Assembly: GCA_023432075.1 (NCBI GenBank) | Contig: JAEYVD010000042.1 | Span: 1 to 15,565 of the forward strand | Source of the DNA: Pseudomonadota bacterium | GTDB lineage: Bacteria; Pseudomonadota; Gammaproteobacteria; Burkholderiales; Burkholderiaceae_B | DNA length: 15,565 nt | Reading direction: 5' to 3' | In this document: piece after piece, positions 1 through 7,236 of the stretch | Numbering within the stretch: position 1 is the first letter of the stretch | Layout of the letters: the number at the start of each line of letters is the position of its first letter | Translations under genes and position numbers: made by a program | Notes under the pieces: model-generated | The model's database searches: none | What the model was told of the DNA's origin: nothing | The model's input: the letters and a program-made list of their open reading frames with translations, nothing else

Positions 1-1
1 G

Positions 2-847
2 GCCAGCGCCACCGCCGTGGAACTGGTGGGACCCGCACGCGCCGGACGCGCCATCTCGACGGTGGCCTTCGGCATCGTGGCCGCCACGGTGTTCGGCATT
101 CCCATCGGCGTGCTGATCTCGGCCGCCTTCGGATGGCGAGCCGCATTCTGGGTGCTGTCCGCCGTGGCATTCGCCAAGGCCCTGCTGCTGCTCCTGACCT
201 TTCCCCGCACGCGGCTCCGGGCCGACAGCGTGCGCCTGGTCACGCAGTTGCGCATCCTGCGCGATCCCATGGTGGTCAGTCACGTCTGGCTGTCGCTGCT
301 GGTGTTCACGGGCATGTTCACTGCCTACACCTACCTGGCCGACATGCTCGAGCGCCTGGGCGGTTTTGACGGCGAGACCGTCGGCTGGACAATGATGGCG
401 TTCGGCGCGGTCGGACTGGCCGGCAACACGCTGGGCGGGCGCCTCGTGGACCGCAGCCCGCTGGGCGCCACGGCCCTTTTTTCGGCGCTGATGGCCGTGG
501 GCCTGACGTTCGTTGCACCCGCCATGCAGTCGCATGGCCTGCTGGCGGTGGCGCTGGGAATCTGGGGCATCGCCCAGGCCGCGCTGTTCATCGTCTGCCA
601 CGTGCGGCTGATGAAGTCCGCCCCCGAAGCGCCCGCCTTTGCCGCGTCGCTGAACATCTCGGGCGCCAACATCGGCATCGGCCTGGGCGCCGTGGTGGGC
701 GGGCACGTGATCGACCACTACGGCCTGACGGCGCTGGGCGGCGCAGCCGCCATCATCGTGGCGGTTTCCGTGGGCCTGGCCGCGCTGATGATGGCGGCGG
801 CGCGCGGCCGTCGTCAGTCCAAGGCGGCGTGCGCCAACGCCGTCTGA
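2..847 (+). CDS. MFS efflux transporter, 5'-truncated by the window edge
   Basis: This is the C-terminal ~281 residues of a major facilitator superfamily inner-membrane transporter. The frame is open to the left edge, so the GTG at 17 is not the true start. I count about eight hydrophobic segments, consistent with TM5-TM12 of a 12-TM protein; roughly the first 110-120 residues are missing. The opening stretch (E-L-V-G-P-A-R-A-G-R-A followed by a Gly/Ala/Pro-rich helix) resembles the TM4-TM5 region of the DHA1 AraJ/YdhP-like efflux group, and a G-G-R-L-V-D-R element after a later helix resembles the repeated MFS motif A. The substrate cannot be read from the sequence. The gene ends 91 bp before ssrA and has no obvious link to the polysaccharide genes. 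Confidence 0.85.
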   Translation, partial: ASATAVELVGPARAGRAISTVAFGIVAATVFGIPIGVLISAAFGWRAAFWVLSAVAFAKALLLLLTFPRTRLRADSVRLVTQLRILRDPMVVSHVWLSLLVFTGMFTAYTYLADMLERLGGFDGETVGWTMMAFGAVGLAGNTLGGRLVDRSPLGATALFSALMAVGLTFVAPAMQSHGLLAVALGIWGIAQAALFIVCHVRLMKSAPEAPAFAASLNISGANIGIGLGAVVGGHVIDHYGLTALGGAAAIIVAVSVGLAALMMAAARGRRQSKAACANAV

Positions 848-885
848 GCCGGCGCCGGTGTCCAGGCCGCCACGCCGGTTCCGGC
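848..885 (+). other. GC-rich inverted repeat after the MFS gene
   Basis: GCCGG-CG-CCGG (848-858) can pair with CCGG-TT-CCGGC (875-885) around a 16-nt loop. It begins directly after the transporter stop codon, so it may end or stabilise that transcript. There is no T-tract, so a classical intrinsic terminator cannot be claimed. A shorter alternative hairpin, CGCCGG-TT-CCGGCG, lies at 873-886. Confidence 0.3.
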
Positions 886-898
886 GGGCAATTGCGCG

Positions 899-928
899 AT
901 GGCAGGCTATTGCGTTTGACAGTACAAT
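899..928 (+). promoter_or_regulatory. Predicted sigma-70 promoter of ssrA
   Basis: TACAAT at 923-928 is a 5/6 match to the -10 hexamer and lies 10 nt before the mature tmRNA 5' end at 939. The best -35 at usual spacing is ATGGCA at 899-904 (4/6, 18-bp spacer). A perfect TTGACA occurs at 916-921 but is only 1 bp from the -10 element, so it cannot serve that -10. The -10 call is stronger than the -35 call. Confidence 0.55.
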
Positions 929-938
929 AGAGGTTCTT

Positions 939-1327
939 GGGGCCGATCCGGATTCGACGTGGGTCGCGAAACAACTCAGGGCATGCCGAGCACCAGTACG
1001 CTCGTTAAACCACTGGAACACTACAAACGCCAACGACGAGCGTTTCGCTCTCGCCGCTTAAGCGGTGAGCCGCTGCACTGATCTGTCCTTGGGTCAGGCG
1101 GAGGAAGGCAACTTCCTAGGGGGGTAACCCTCGAACCGCAGCAGCGACATTCACAAGGAATCGGTCTGCGCTGGGGTCACACGGCTCAGATTTAAATTAC
1201 GTGAATCGCTTTGGTCCGGCCTGTCGGTTGGCTAAGTCCAAAGTTAAAACTAAATAAATCGACTACGCATGTAGAACTGGTTGCGGAGGGCTTGCGGACG
1301 GGGGTTCAATTCCCCCCGGCTCCACCA
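939..1327 (+). ncRNA. ssrA: tmRNA (transfer-messenger RNA)
   Basis: tmRNA rescues ribosomes stalled on broken mRNAs and adds a degradation tag. The 5' end GGGGCCGATCC... with GATTCGACG and the 3' end GGTTCAATTCCCCCCGGCTCCACCA are the classic tRNA-like halves: the 5' GGGGCC pairs with the 3' GGCTCC (one G-U pair), a T-loop (GGTTCAATTCC) is present and CCA is encoded. The length of 389 nt suits a one-piece tmRNA. The mRNA-like part encodes ANDERFALAA followed by TAA. Upstream is a -10 box and downstream a strong terminator, so it is a monocistronic unit. The 3' end of ssrA is a frequent integration site for genomic islands, but no integrase or repeated copy of the end is seen here. Ends are set by the acceptor-stem pairing. 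Confidence 0.97.
1029..1061 (+). other. tmRNA tag-peptide reading frame (ANDERFALAA)
   Basis: The resume codon GCC (1029-1031) starts ten codons, GCC AAC GAC GAG CGT TTC GCT CTC GCC GCT, ended by TAA at 1059-1061. With the uncoded alanine from tmRNA the tag is A-ANDERFALAA. The C-terminal L-A-A is the degron read by ClpXP-type proteases. The R-F in place of E. coli N-Y is the variant I associate with Bordetella-group bacteria. Confidence 0.95.
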
Positions 1328-1356
1328 AATTCCGTTCAGCAACGTCAGCTGAAATC

Positions 1357-1394
1357 AAAAATCCTCAAGGGTGCAAATCCTTGAGGATTTTTTT
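1357..1394 (+). terminator. Bidirectional intrinsic terminator between ssrA and the lipoprotein gene
   Basis: AAATCCTCAAGG (ending at 1370) pairs perfectly with CCTTGAGGATTT (from 1379) around an 8-nt loop (1371-1378), followed by a T-run to 1394. The left arm is preceded by an A-run, so the minus-strand copy also ends in T residues. It lies 30 nt after the tmRNA 3' end and about 40 nt past the stop of the convergent minus-strand gene, and so can serve both. Confidence 0.9.
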
Positions 1395-1436
1395 CGTCCC
1401 TGCGACCGGCAGACGACCTGCCGGCGAATCAACCGC

Positions 1437-1688
1437 TTACTGCCGATTGACCCAGTCCTGCGCGCCCTCGATGAACCACGGGAGATTCAGGCGTTCGCCT
1501 TCGCCGGACTGGATCGTCAGGCGTTGGCCGGACGGATTTCCGCTGGGGTTTGACCCTGCTGGCGTATCGAGGGTACGGCTGCGGTAGTCCATGTCGGTTC
1601 GCTGTTGCGGCGTGTTTGCGCAGGCGGCGAGCGAGGCGATGGCCGCGCCGGCCAGAAGCAGCCTCAGCGCTGCGTGGTGAGACTTCAT
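1437..1688 (-). CDS. Small predicted lipoprotein of unknown function
   Basis: The gene encodes 83 residues on the minus strand. The N-terminus has basic/polar residues, a hydrophobic stretch (about 8-21) and a lipobox L-A-A-C at 20-23, so signal peptidase II should cleave before Cys23 and leave a ~61-residue lipid-anchored protein. Residue +2 is Ala, not Asp, which in the standard Lol rule favours the outer membrane. The mature part is polar, rich in Ser/Gly/Asn/Pro in the middle, and ends in an aromatic segment (L-P-W-F-I-E-G-A-Q-D-W-V). AGGA lies 10 nt before the ATG. I do not recognise a family. It converges on ssrA, shares the terminator there and diverges from the polysaccharide operon, so it is probably a separate transcription unit. 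Confidence 0.75.
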   Translation of the reverse strand: MKSHHAALRLLLAGAAIASLAACANTPQQRTDMDYRSRTLDTPAGSNPSGNPSGQRLTIQSGEGERLNLPWFIEGAQDWVNRQ

Positions 1689-2122
1689 GAGTTCGGATTC
1701 CTGCTTGGCGGCACGGGCCGGTGTGCCGGGCGAGATGGCCTTTCCCGTACCTTACTCGCATTGAGACGCTCGCGTCAGCCCGCCGCCGCGCTTCCCGGCA
1801 ACGCAAAGGGACGACGCGGGGGAATGTCGCGTGAAGATCCCGCACACCACGGTGCCCGTCCAACGCCGCATAACAGGCGCGCCGGGCAACTGAAATCAAT
1901 TGTTTCATGACCTTCAGGGCGGCCGCATGGAACGCACAGCGATTTGGCCCCAAATTTCGGTCTATTCCCTTGATGCGCCATAGCGGTTATCCCCCAGGCG
2001 TGCCCATCGCACCCTGGCGACCGATGGGGAAAGCCGGACATAGTCCGACACATATTACGAATACTTTCAAGACACAATGTACGCAAGAAAATGCCGCCGG
2101 CGTGGGGAGGCCGATTCTCGCT
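1689..2122. promoter_or_regulatory. Intergenic region upstream of the exopolysaccharide operon, with several inverted repeats
   Basis: This ~430-bp stretch has no convincing gene. It separates the minus-strand lipoprotein gene from wecB and must hold promoters for both. It contains: CGGCAC/GTGCCG at 1709-1728 in the lipoprotein 5' leader; TGAAA-N7-TTTCA at 1891-1907; ATTTGG-CC-CCAAAT at 1942-1955; a 9-bp bulged hairpin CCAGG(C)GTGC-CCATC-GCACCCTGG at 1994-2017; and CGGAC-ATA-GTCCG at 2035-2047. It is more AT-rich than the flanking genes around 1890-1960 and 2040-2080. I cannot assign a clear -35/-10 pair; TATTAC (2053-2058) or AATACT (2060-2065) are weak -10 candidates. The protein frame open from 1907 into wecB is not regarded as coding before 2123. 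Confidence 0.5.
1994..2017 (+). repeat. Inverted repeat or leader hairpin upstream of wecB
   Basis: CCAGG(C)GTGC and GCACCCTGG form nine base pairs with one bulged C and a five-base loop CCATC. It lies ~105 bp before the wecB start and has no T-run, so an operator or mRNA leader structure is more likely than a terminator. Confidence 0.4.
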
Positions 2123-3280
2123 ATGAAAGTGCTGTCGATATTCGGCACGCGTCCCGAAGCCATCAAGATGGCTCCGCTGGTTACCGCGCTGCAAAACGAG
2201 CCGCAGATTCAAAGCGTGGTGTGCGTCACAGGGCAGCACCGCGAGATGCTGGATCAGGTGCTGTCGCTGTTTGAGTTGAAGGCGCAGCATGACCTGGACA
2301 TCATGGTGCCCAACCAGACCTTGAACGGTTTGTATGCCCGCCTGATCAGCCGGGTGGACGGGGTGCTGGAGGCGGAGAAGCCGGATTGCGTGCTGGTGCA
2401 TGGCGACACGAGCACGGCATCGGCGTGTGCGCTGGCCTCCTTTCACCGGCGCGTGCGCGTCGGTCATGTGGAGGCCGGACTGCGTACGGGCAATCTGGCG
2501 ATGCCCTTCCCCGAGGAAATGAACCGGCGCGTGGTCGATGCAATCGGCGACCTGTTGTTCGCGCCGACCGCGCAATCGCGCGGCAACCTGCAGCGCGAGA
2601 ACCTGGCGGGCAGCATCACGGTGACCGGCAACACGGTGATCGACGCGTTGGCGATGACGTGCGCCAAGCTGACCGCCGGCAGCGCGCTCACCCGCATGCT
2701 GCAGACGCGGTATGCATGGCTGAACCCGAACCGCCGTCTGCTGCTGGTGACCGGCCACCGGCGCGAGAGTTTTGGCGAGGGGTTCCGAAACATCTGCGCG
2801 GCGCTGGCCGAACTGGCGCAGCGAAACGACCTGCAGATCGTGTACCCCGTGCACCTGAATCCGCAGGTACGCGGCGTGGTGATGGCTGAACTCTCCGGGC
2901 TTGCCAATGTCCACCTGATCGACCCGCTGGATTACCTGGATTTTGTCTGGTTCATGCAGCGCTCTCACCTGATCCTGACCGACTCCGGCGGCGTTCAGGA
3001 AGAAGCGCCTTACCTGGGCAAGCCGGTGCTGGTGATGCGCGACGTGACCGAGCGGCCCGAAGCGGTGCAGGCCGGCACCGTGGCGCTGGTGGGCACCGAC
3101 ACGCGGCGCATCGTCACCGAGGTCAACCGCCTGCTGGAAGACCCCGCGCTGCACGGCGCCTTCTCGCGGCGGATCAATCCCTACGGCGACGGCAAGGCCA
3201 GCCAGCGCATCGTCGATGCGCTCTGCGGCCGTGCCGTATCCGAATTTGCTCCCCACGCTAACGCCCCGTCCTCTTTCTGA
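2123..3280 (+). CDS. wecB: UDP-N-acetylglucosamine 2-epimerase (non-hydrolysing)
   Basis: This cytoplasmic enzyme interconverts UDP-GlcNAc and UDP-ManNAc and so supplies ManNAc for a surface polysaccharide. At 385 residues it has normal family length. The start M-K-V-L-S-I-F-G-T-R-P-E-A-I-K is the conserved family N-terminus. That is why I reject 72 upstream in-frame codons; GGAGG lies 12 nt before this ATG. Residues matching the catalytic set of E. coli WecB are present: Asp95 (in H-G-D-T-S-T), Glu117 (H-V-E-A-G-L-R), Glu131 (P-E-E-M-N-R) and His212 (T-G-H-R-R-E-S). The D-S-G-G-V-Q-E-E-A nucleotide-binding motif is at 287-295. It is the first gene of the operon, 35 bp before the BcsB-like gene. 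In E. coli, WecB activity is required for the NfrA/NfrB glycan, so its place here strongly suggests a ManNAc-containing product. Confidence 0.95.
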   Translation: MKVLSIFGTRPEAIKMAPLVTALQNEPQIQSVVCVTGQHREMLDQVLSLFELKAQHDLDIMVPNQTLNGLYARLISRVDGVLEAEKPDCVLVHGDTSTASACALASFHRRVRVGHVEAGLRTGNLAMPFPEEMNRRVVDAIGDLLFAPTAQSRGNLQRENLAGSITVTGNTVIDALAMTCAKLTAGSALTRMLQTRYAWLNPNRRLLLVTGHRRESFGEGFRNICAALAELAQRNDLQIVYPVHLNPQVRGVVMAELSGLANVHLIDPLDYLDFVWFMQRSHLILTDSGGVQEEAPYLGKPVLVMRDVTERPEAVQAGTVALVGTDTRRIVTEVNRLLEDPALHGAFSRRINPYGDGKASQRIVDALCGRAVSEFAPHANAPSSF

Positions 3281-3315
3281 TTCTTGCCGCGATGCCATTC
3301 TTGCCCGGAGCCTTC

Positions 3316-5529
3316 ATGCCCCTCTCCTCACAAGCCACCGATGTCCGTACGTTGTGCCGCGCCTTGATCGCGGCGGGGCTGCTGGCGCCGCTGGCCGCGA
3401 TGGCCAGTCCGGCCGGCGACGCGTTGCGCCGGCTGCAGAGCGACGACATGGTCACGCGCAGCACCACGCTGGAGGACCTGGGCATCAGCGAGCCCGTGGT
3501 CCTGGCCAACAGCGATGCGCGGCAGGAGTTCTATTTGCCGGTGCCGCGCGGCGTGCCGGTCACGGACGCCCGGCTGGATTTCGACGCGCGCTACACCAAG
3601 GGGGAGCCGGGCCGGACCAGCATGGTGCTGTGGCTGGACGGCGTGCCGCAAGCCGCGCAGCGTATCGCCGATGGCGACGGGTCGGCCAGCCGGACGCTGG
3701 CCGTGGAGCGCCGCACGCGCGAGTCGGGATTTCTGCGCGTGGGCGTGGACTGGCAGTCCGACATCGCGCTGCGCCACTGTGAAAGCAACCGTGCGACCGG
3801 CAACGCGCTGACGATCTCGCCGCAGACGCGCCTGACCTATCGCTATGACGCATCCGCGATCAACAACCTGGATGATGCATGGGCCTCGCTGCCCGGCAAG
3901 CCTGTGCTGATGGTCGCCAGCCGCAAGCTGGACCAGCAGGCTTTTGACAGCGCCTGGCGCATGGGCGTGGCGATGGAGCGCAGCGGCAAGCGCGTGGCGG
4001 TCAGGGCCTTTCCGGCGGTGGGCGAGGACGTGGACACGCGGGGCTTGCAAGCGCCTGCCGGCCTGGCGCAGGTGCCGGCGTTTGCCGCGCTGACCGGCAA
4101 AGAAACCCACAAGCTCGCCAACCCGGCGGAAATCGGCGCCCTGCTGGTGATGGGCGCGCCGGCCGTGGCCGGCGATGTCGTGATTGCCGACGCGGCGCTG
4201 ACCAAAAAATACGGCGAGGCCCTGGACGCCTTGCAGGCCCAGCTGGCCTCGGACCCCGATGCCGCGGACGCCTTCAAGGCGTGGCGCCAGCAGCGCATGC
4301 CGCTGGCGGGCGCCGGCCTGCCGTCCAAGGAGATCCGCCTGGTGTCGCTGGGCCGGCAGGCGGTCATCGCCGTTGCGGCCGATGCGGGCGCGCAAGGCGC
4401 GGGCGTCTTCGACACGGCGTGGCGCCGCATCCTGGCCAGCCGTCAGGTGCAGGTGCAGACGGCCCTCCCGCCGCAGTCCCTTCAGGATGGCGGCGTGCGC
4501 CTGTCGACGCTGGGCGGCTCGTCCGCCAGCTTTGACGTGGTGGCGCGCGGGGATTGGAACACCTCGTTTCCGCTGGCTGCCGTGACCAGCGATGGCCGCG
4601 TGCCGGATGAACTCATCATGGATGTGGCGGCAGCGCCTGGCGCGTCATCCACGCGCCCCGTCGCCTCGGTGTTCTGGAATGGCATCCTGCTGGGCGCCAA
4701 GCAACTGGAGGCCGATGGGCGGCCGGAACAGCTGACGGCGCGCGTGCCGGGCTATGCGCTGGGCGTGACCAACGCGGTCCGCGTGACATTCCAGCGTCAG
4801 CCCGTGTCGGTGGACTGCAACGAGATCCCGCAGGGCTATCCCGTGAACGTGCTGCCGACCAGCTATGTGAAGCCCGGCAAGTCGCAGCCGGACGGCACCT
4901 TCGTGGGCCTGCTGCCGTCGATGGCGGGATCGCCGCAGGTACTGATTCCCGACAGCTATCTGGCCGACGCGCCCGCCAACATCAAGCGGGTGATCGGCAT
5001 CGCCGCGGCCAGCGGCGTATCGGCCACGCGCGCCGAACTGGCGGTGTCGCCCGCCGGGCAGGCAGTCAAACCGGCCCGCGCCTTCCTGGCGATGGAATTG
5101 CCGGTGGAAGGCGCCAAGCCCGCCGTCAAAGTCACCGACCGCAAGCAGCTGCAGGTGGCGGGCAAGAACACGGCATGGCTTGATATTTCCGGCCTCACCC
5201 AACTGAGCACCGCGGAAGTCGTCAGCGCCGGCGGCCAAGACGGCGTGCTGTGGCACACGCTGGGCGAGCAGCCCGGCATGACGGATGCGCCCTTCGTGCT
5301 CAATCGCGGCAACATCGCGATCATCGGCGCGACGGGTCCGGTAGCGTGGATAGACAGCGCCAATCCGGACGCGAGCCATCCGCCCGGGGCAGGCGAAAGC
5401 GCCTTCTTCGAATGGCGGCGGTATATCTCGTGGAGCGTGCCGGCCATCAGCATCAGCCTGTTGGTGCTGCTTCTGATCCTGATCTTCGCGATGCGCGTCA
5501 GCCGCAGGAAGAACAAGGATCCCAAGTAA
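3316..5529 (+). CDS. bcsB: BcsB-like periplasmic, membrane-anchored glycan synthesis subunit
   Basis: The protein has 737 residues, close to cellulose-synthase subunit BcsB (about 780 in E. coli). The start at 3316 is preferred over an in-frame ATG at 3292 because GGAG lies 5 nt upstream and it gives a clean signal peptide (hydrophobic 13-29, cleavage near A-M-A|S-P). The body is beta-rich, as expected for BcsB carbohydrate-binding and flavodoxin-like modules. Two cysteines (Cys155 in L-R-H-C-E-S-N, another in S-V-D-C-N-E-I-P) could form a disulfide, and C..(N)..G-N-A-L-x-I-S-P resembles the BcsB family. A single TM helix (about 704-726) is followed by a basic tail, the BcsB topology. There is no bcsA, bcsC or bcsZ here; the partner synthase is the NfrB-type enzyme 12 bp downstream. 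The inferred role is to receive the growing chain in the periplasm. The family is fairly sure; the exact role is inference. Confidence 0.85.
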   Translation: MPLSSQATDVRTLCRALIAAGLLAPLAAMASPAGDALRRLQSDDMVTRSTTLEDLGISEPVVLANSDARQEFYLPVPRGVPVTDARLDFDARYTKGEPGRTSMVLWLDGVPQAAQRIADGDGSASRTLAVERRTRESGFLRVGVDWQSDIALRHCESNRATGNALTISPQTRLTYRYDASAINNLDDAWASLPGKPVLMVASRKLDQQAFDSAWRMGVAMERSGKRVAVRAFPAVGEDVDTRGLQAPAGLAQVPAFAALTGKETHKLANPAEIGALLVMGAPAVAGDVVIADAALTKKYGEALDALQAQLASDPDAADAFKAWRQQRMPLAGAGLPSKEIRLVSLGRQAVIAVAADAGAQGAGVFDTAWRRILASRQVQVQTALPPQSLQDGGVRLSTLGGSSASFDVVARGDWNTSFPLAAVTSDGRVPDELIMDVAAAPGASSTRPVASVFWNGILLGAKQLEADGRPEQLTARVPGYALGVTNAVRVTFQRQPVSVDCNEIPQGYPVNVLPTSYVKPGKSQPDGTFVGLLPSMAGSPQVLIPDSYLADAPANIKRVIGIAAASGVSATRAELAVSPAGQAVKPARAFLAMELPVEGAKPAVKVTDRKQLQVAGKNTAWLDISGLTQLSTAEVVSAGGQDGVLWHTLGEQPGMTDAPFVLNRGNIAIIGATGPVAWIDSANPDASHPPGAGESAFFEWRRYISWSVPAISISLLVLLLILIFAMRVSRRKNKDPK

Positions 5530-5541
5530 GGCCCGGTCGAC

Positions 5542-7236
5542 ATGTCCTCGCTCTACTGGCCCTACCTGATCGCGGATTACTACCGCGGGCTGGAGGTCGT
5601 GACCGCCGTGGTGGGCGTCATCATCCTGCTGTCCAGCCTGGATGACCTGTTCATCGACGGCTGGTACTGGGTGCGCGAGCTGCGGCGCCGGCTGACGGTC
5701 AAGCGCCGCTACGCGCCGCTTACCGCCGAGCAGTTGCGCGCCAAGGAAGAGCAGCCGCTGGCGATCATGGTGCCGGCCTGGCTGGAGTACGACGTGATCG
5801 CCTCGATGCTGGAAACCATGGTGTCGACGCTGGAATACAAGAACTACATGATCTTCGCCGGGACCTACCAGAACGACGAGCGAACGATCAAGGAAGTGGA
5901 GCGGATGCGGCGCCGCTATCGTCAGCTGGTCCGCGTGGAGGTGCCGCACGACGGCCCGACCTGCAAGGCCGATTGCCTGAACTGGATCGTGCAGGCGATC
6001 TTTGCGCAGGACGCCAAGCAGCCCGTGCCGTTTGCCGGCGTGATCCTGCACGACAGCGAGGACGTGCTGCACCCGCTGGAACTGAAGTACTACAACTACC
6101 TGCTGCCGCGCATTGATTTCATCCAGCTGCCGGTGACGTCGCTGGAGCGGCACTGGCACGAGCTGGTGGCGGGCACCTACATGGACGAGTTCGCGGAATG
6201 GCACACCAAGGACCTGGTGGTGCGCGAGAGCCTGTCCAAAATGGTGCCGTCCGCGGGCGTGGGCACGTGCTTTTCGCGGCGGGCGCTGGTGGAACTGGCC
6301 GCCGAGACAAACAACCAGCCGTTCAACACGGACACGCTGACCGAGGACTACGACATCGGCGCGCGCCTGGCGCAGCGCGGCATGCGCCAGATCTTCGGCA
6401 AATTCCCGGTCGAATACGTGACGCGCCGCCAATCGTGGTTCGGCATGGGCAAGGAACGCATCGCGCCGCTGCGCATGCCGCTGGGCGTGCGCGAGTACTT
6501 TCCGAACACCTTCCGCACCGCTTACCGGCAGAAGGCGCGCTGGACGCTGGGGATCGGGCTGCAGGGCTGGCAGCAAGTGGGGTGGACGGGGTCGCTCGCG
6601 ACGAAGTACCTGCTCTTTCGCGACCGCAAGGGTCTGGTCACATCCTTCATTGCCATCCTGGCCTACGTGCTGCTGGCGAACTTCTTTGTCTTCTACCTGG
6701 CCGACCTGTTTGGCTGGTGGACGGTGTATTACCCGTCGTACTTCCGCCCAGGTGGCTGGCTGGTGACGCTGATGTGGGCCAACGCCGTGGCGCTGCTGCT
6801 GCGCGTGGTGCAGCGCGCGTATTTCGTTGGCCGCATGTACGGTTGGGAGCACGCCCTGCTGTCGGTTCCGCGGATGATCGTCGGCAATTTCATCAATGCC
6901 ATGGCAGCCGCCCGGGCCTGGCGCCTGTTCATCGGCCACCTGATCACGGGCAAGCGGCTGGCGTGGGACAAGACCATGCACGACTTCCCGTCCACGGATC
7001 AGCTGGCGCAGCAGCGCCAGCGCCTGGGCGAGCTGCTGCTTTCGTGGCAGGCCATTGACCAGTCCACGCTGGAGCAGGCGCTGGAGATCCAGGCGCGCGA
7101 GAAAAAGCCGCTGGGCCAGATCCTGACCGAACAAGGGTGGCTGGACGAAAGCACGCTGCACGAAGCCATCCGATTCCAACAGGCCGGGCAAGGCGAACCG
7201 CCGGCCGCGCCCGCGACCAAACCCTCAGTCCCATGA
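5542..7236 (+). CDS. nfrB: NfrB-type family-2 glycosyltransferase with C-terminal MshEN-like domain
   Basis: This inner-membrane glycosyltransferase of 564 residues is closely similar in layout to E. coli NfrB, the c-di-GMP-activated enzyme of the N4-receptor glycan pathway. In order: TM helix ~17-35; GT2 catalytic core with G-P-T-C-K-A-D-C (138-145), H-D-S-E-D (170-174, metal/UDP-sugar Asp), C-F-S-R-R-A (243-248), T-E-D-Y-D-I-G (267-273, catalytic Asp) and R-Q-K-A-R-W (329-334, the QxxRW acceptor motif); then TM helices ~364-390, ~405-430 and a further hydrophobic stretch ~437-465. Residues 494-547 form two tandem R/P-L-G-x-[IL]-L...L-x-x-A-[IL]-x-x-Q repeats, typical of MshEN c-di-GMP-binding domains. 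E. coli NfrB is much longer (about 745 residues); this one lacks most of that C-terminal extension. In repeat 1 the usual Gly before the hydrophobic pair is Gln503. The stop overlaps the nfrA start as ATGA. Confidence 0.92.
   Translation: MSSLYWPYLIADYYRGLEVVTAVVGVIILLSSLDDLFIDGWYWVRELRRRLTVKRRYAPLTAEQLRAKEEQPLAIMVPAWLEYDVIASMLETMVSTLEYKNYMIFAGTYQNDERTIKEVERMRRRYRQLVRVEVPHDGPTCKADCLNWIVQAIFAQDAKQPVPFAGVILHDSEDVLHPLELKYYNYLLPRIDFIQLPVTSLERHWHELVAGTYMDEFAEWHTKDLVVRESLSKMVPSAGVGTCFSRRALVELAAETNNQPFNTDTLTEDYDIGARLAQRGMRQIFGKFPVEYVTRRQSWFGMGKERIAPLRMPLGVREYFPNTFRTAYRQKARWTLGIGLQGWQQVGWTGSLATKYLLFRDRKGLVTSFIAILAYVLLANFFVFYLADLFGWWTVYYPSYFRPGGWLVTLMWANAVALLLRVVQRAYFVGRMYGWEHALLSVPRMIVGNFINAMAAARAWRLFIGHLITGKRLAWDKTMHDFPSTDQLAQQRQRLGELLLSWQAIDQSTLEQALEIQAREKKPLGQILTEQGWLDESTLHEAIRFQQAGQGEPPAAPATKPSVP

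Noticed and set aside
858..1061. 67-codon open frame ending in ANDERFALAA as a protein gene
   Set aside because: Its last ten codons are the tmRNA tag; the rest is tRNA-like RNA sequence and intergenic DNA.
1303..1327. Possible island attachment site at the 3' end of ssrA
   Set aside because: ssrA ends are common attB sites, but there is no integrase and no second copy of this end in the window.
1903..2070. BvgA-like TTTC heptads upstream of wecB
   Set aside because: TTTC occurs at about 1903, 1955 and 2065, but the following bases and the spacing do not fit inverted BvgA heptads.
1907..2122. N-terminal extension of wecB by 72 codons
   Set aside because: The conserved WecB N-terminus begins at 2123, and the upstream residues look non-coding and contain the dyads.
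1775..3298. Long open frame (507 codons) on the minus strand opposite wecB
   Set aside because: It is antisense to a gene with all catalytic residues of WecB. Its product is rich in His, Gln and Arg without domains, as expected from the reverse frame of high-GC DNA.
4645..7191. 848-codon open frame on the minus strand opposite bcsB-like/nfrB
   Set aside because: Same GC artefact: it spans two clear plus-strand genes and has a His/Arg/Gln-biased, domain-free translation.
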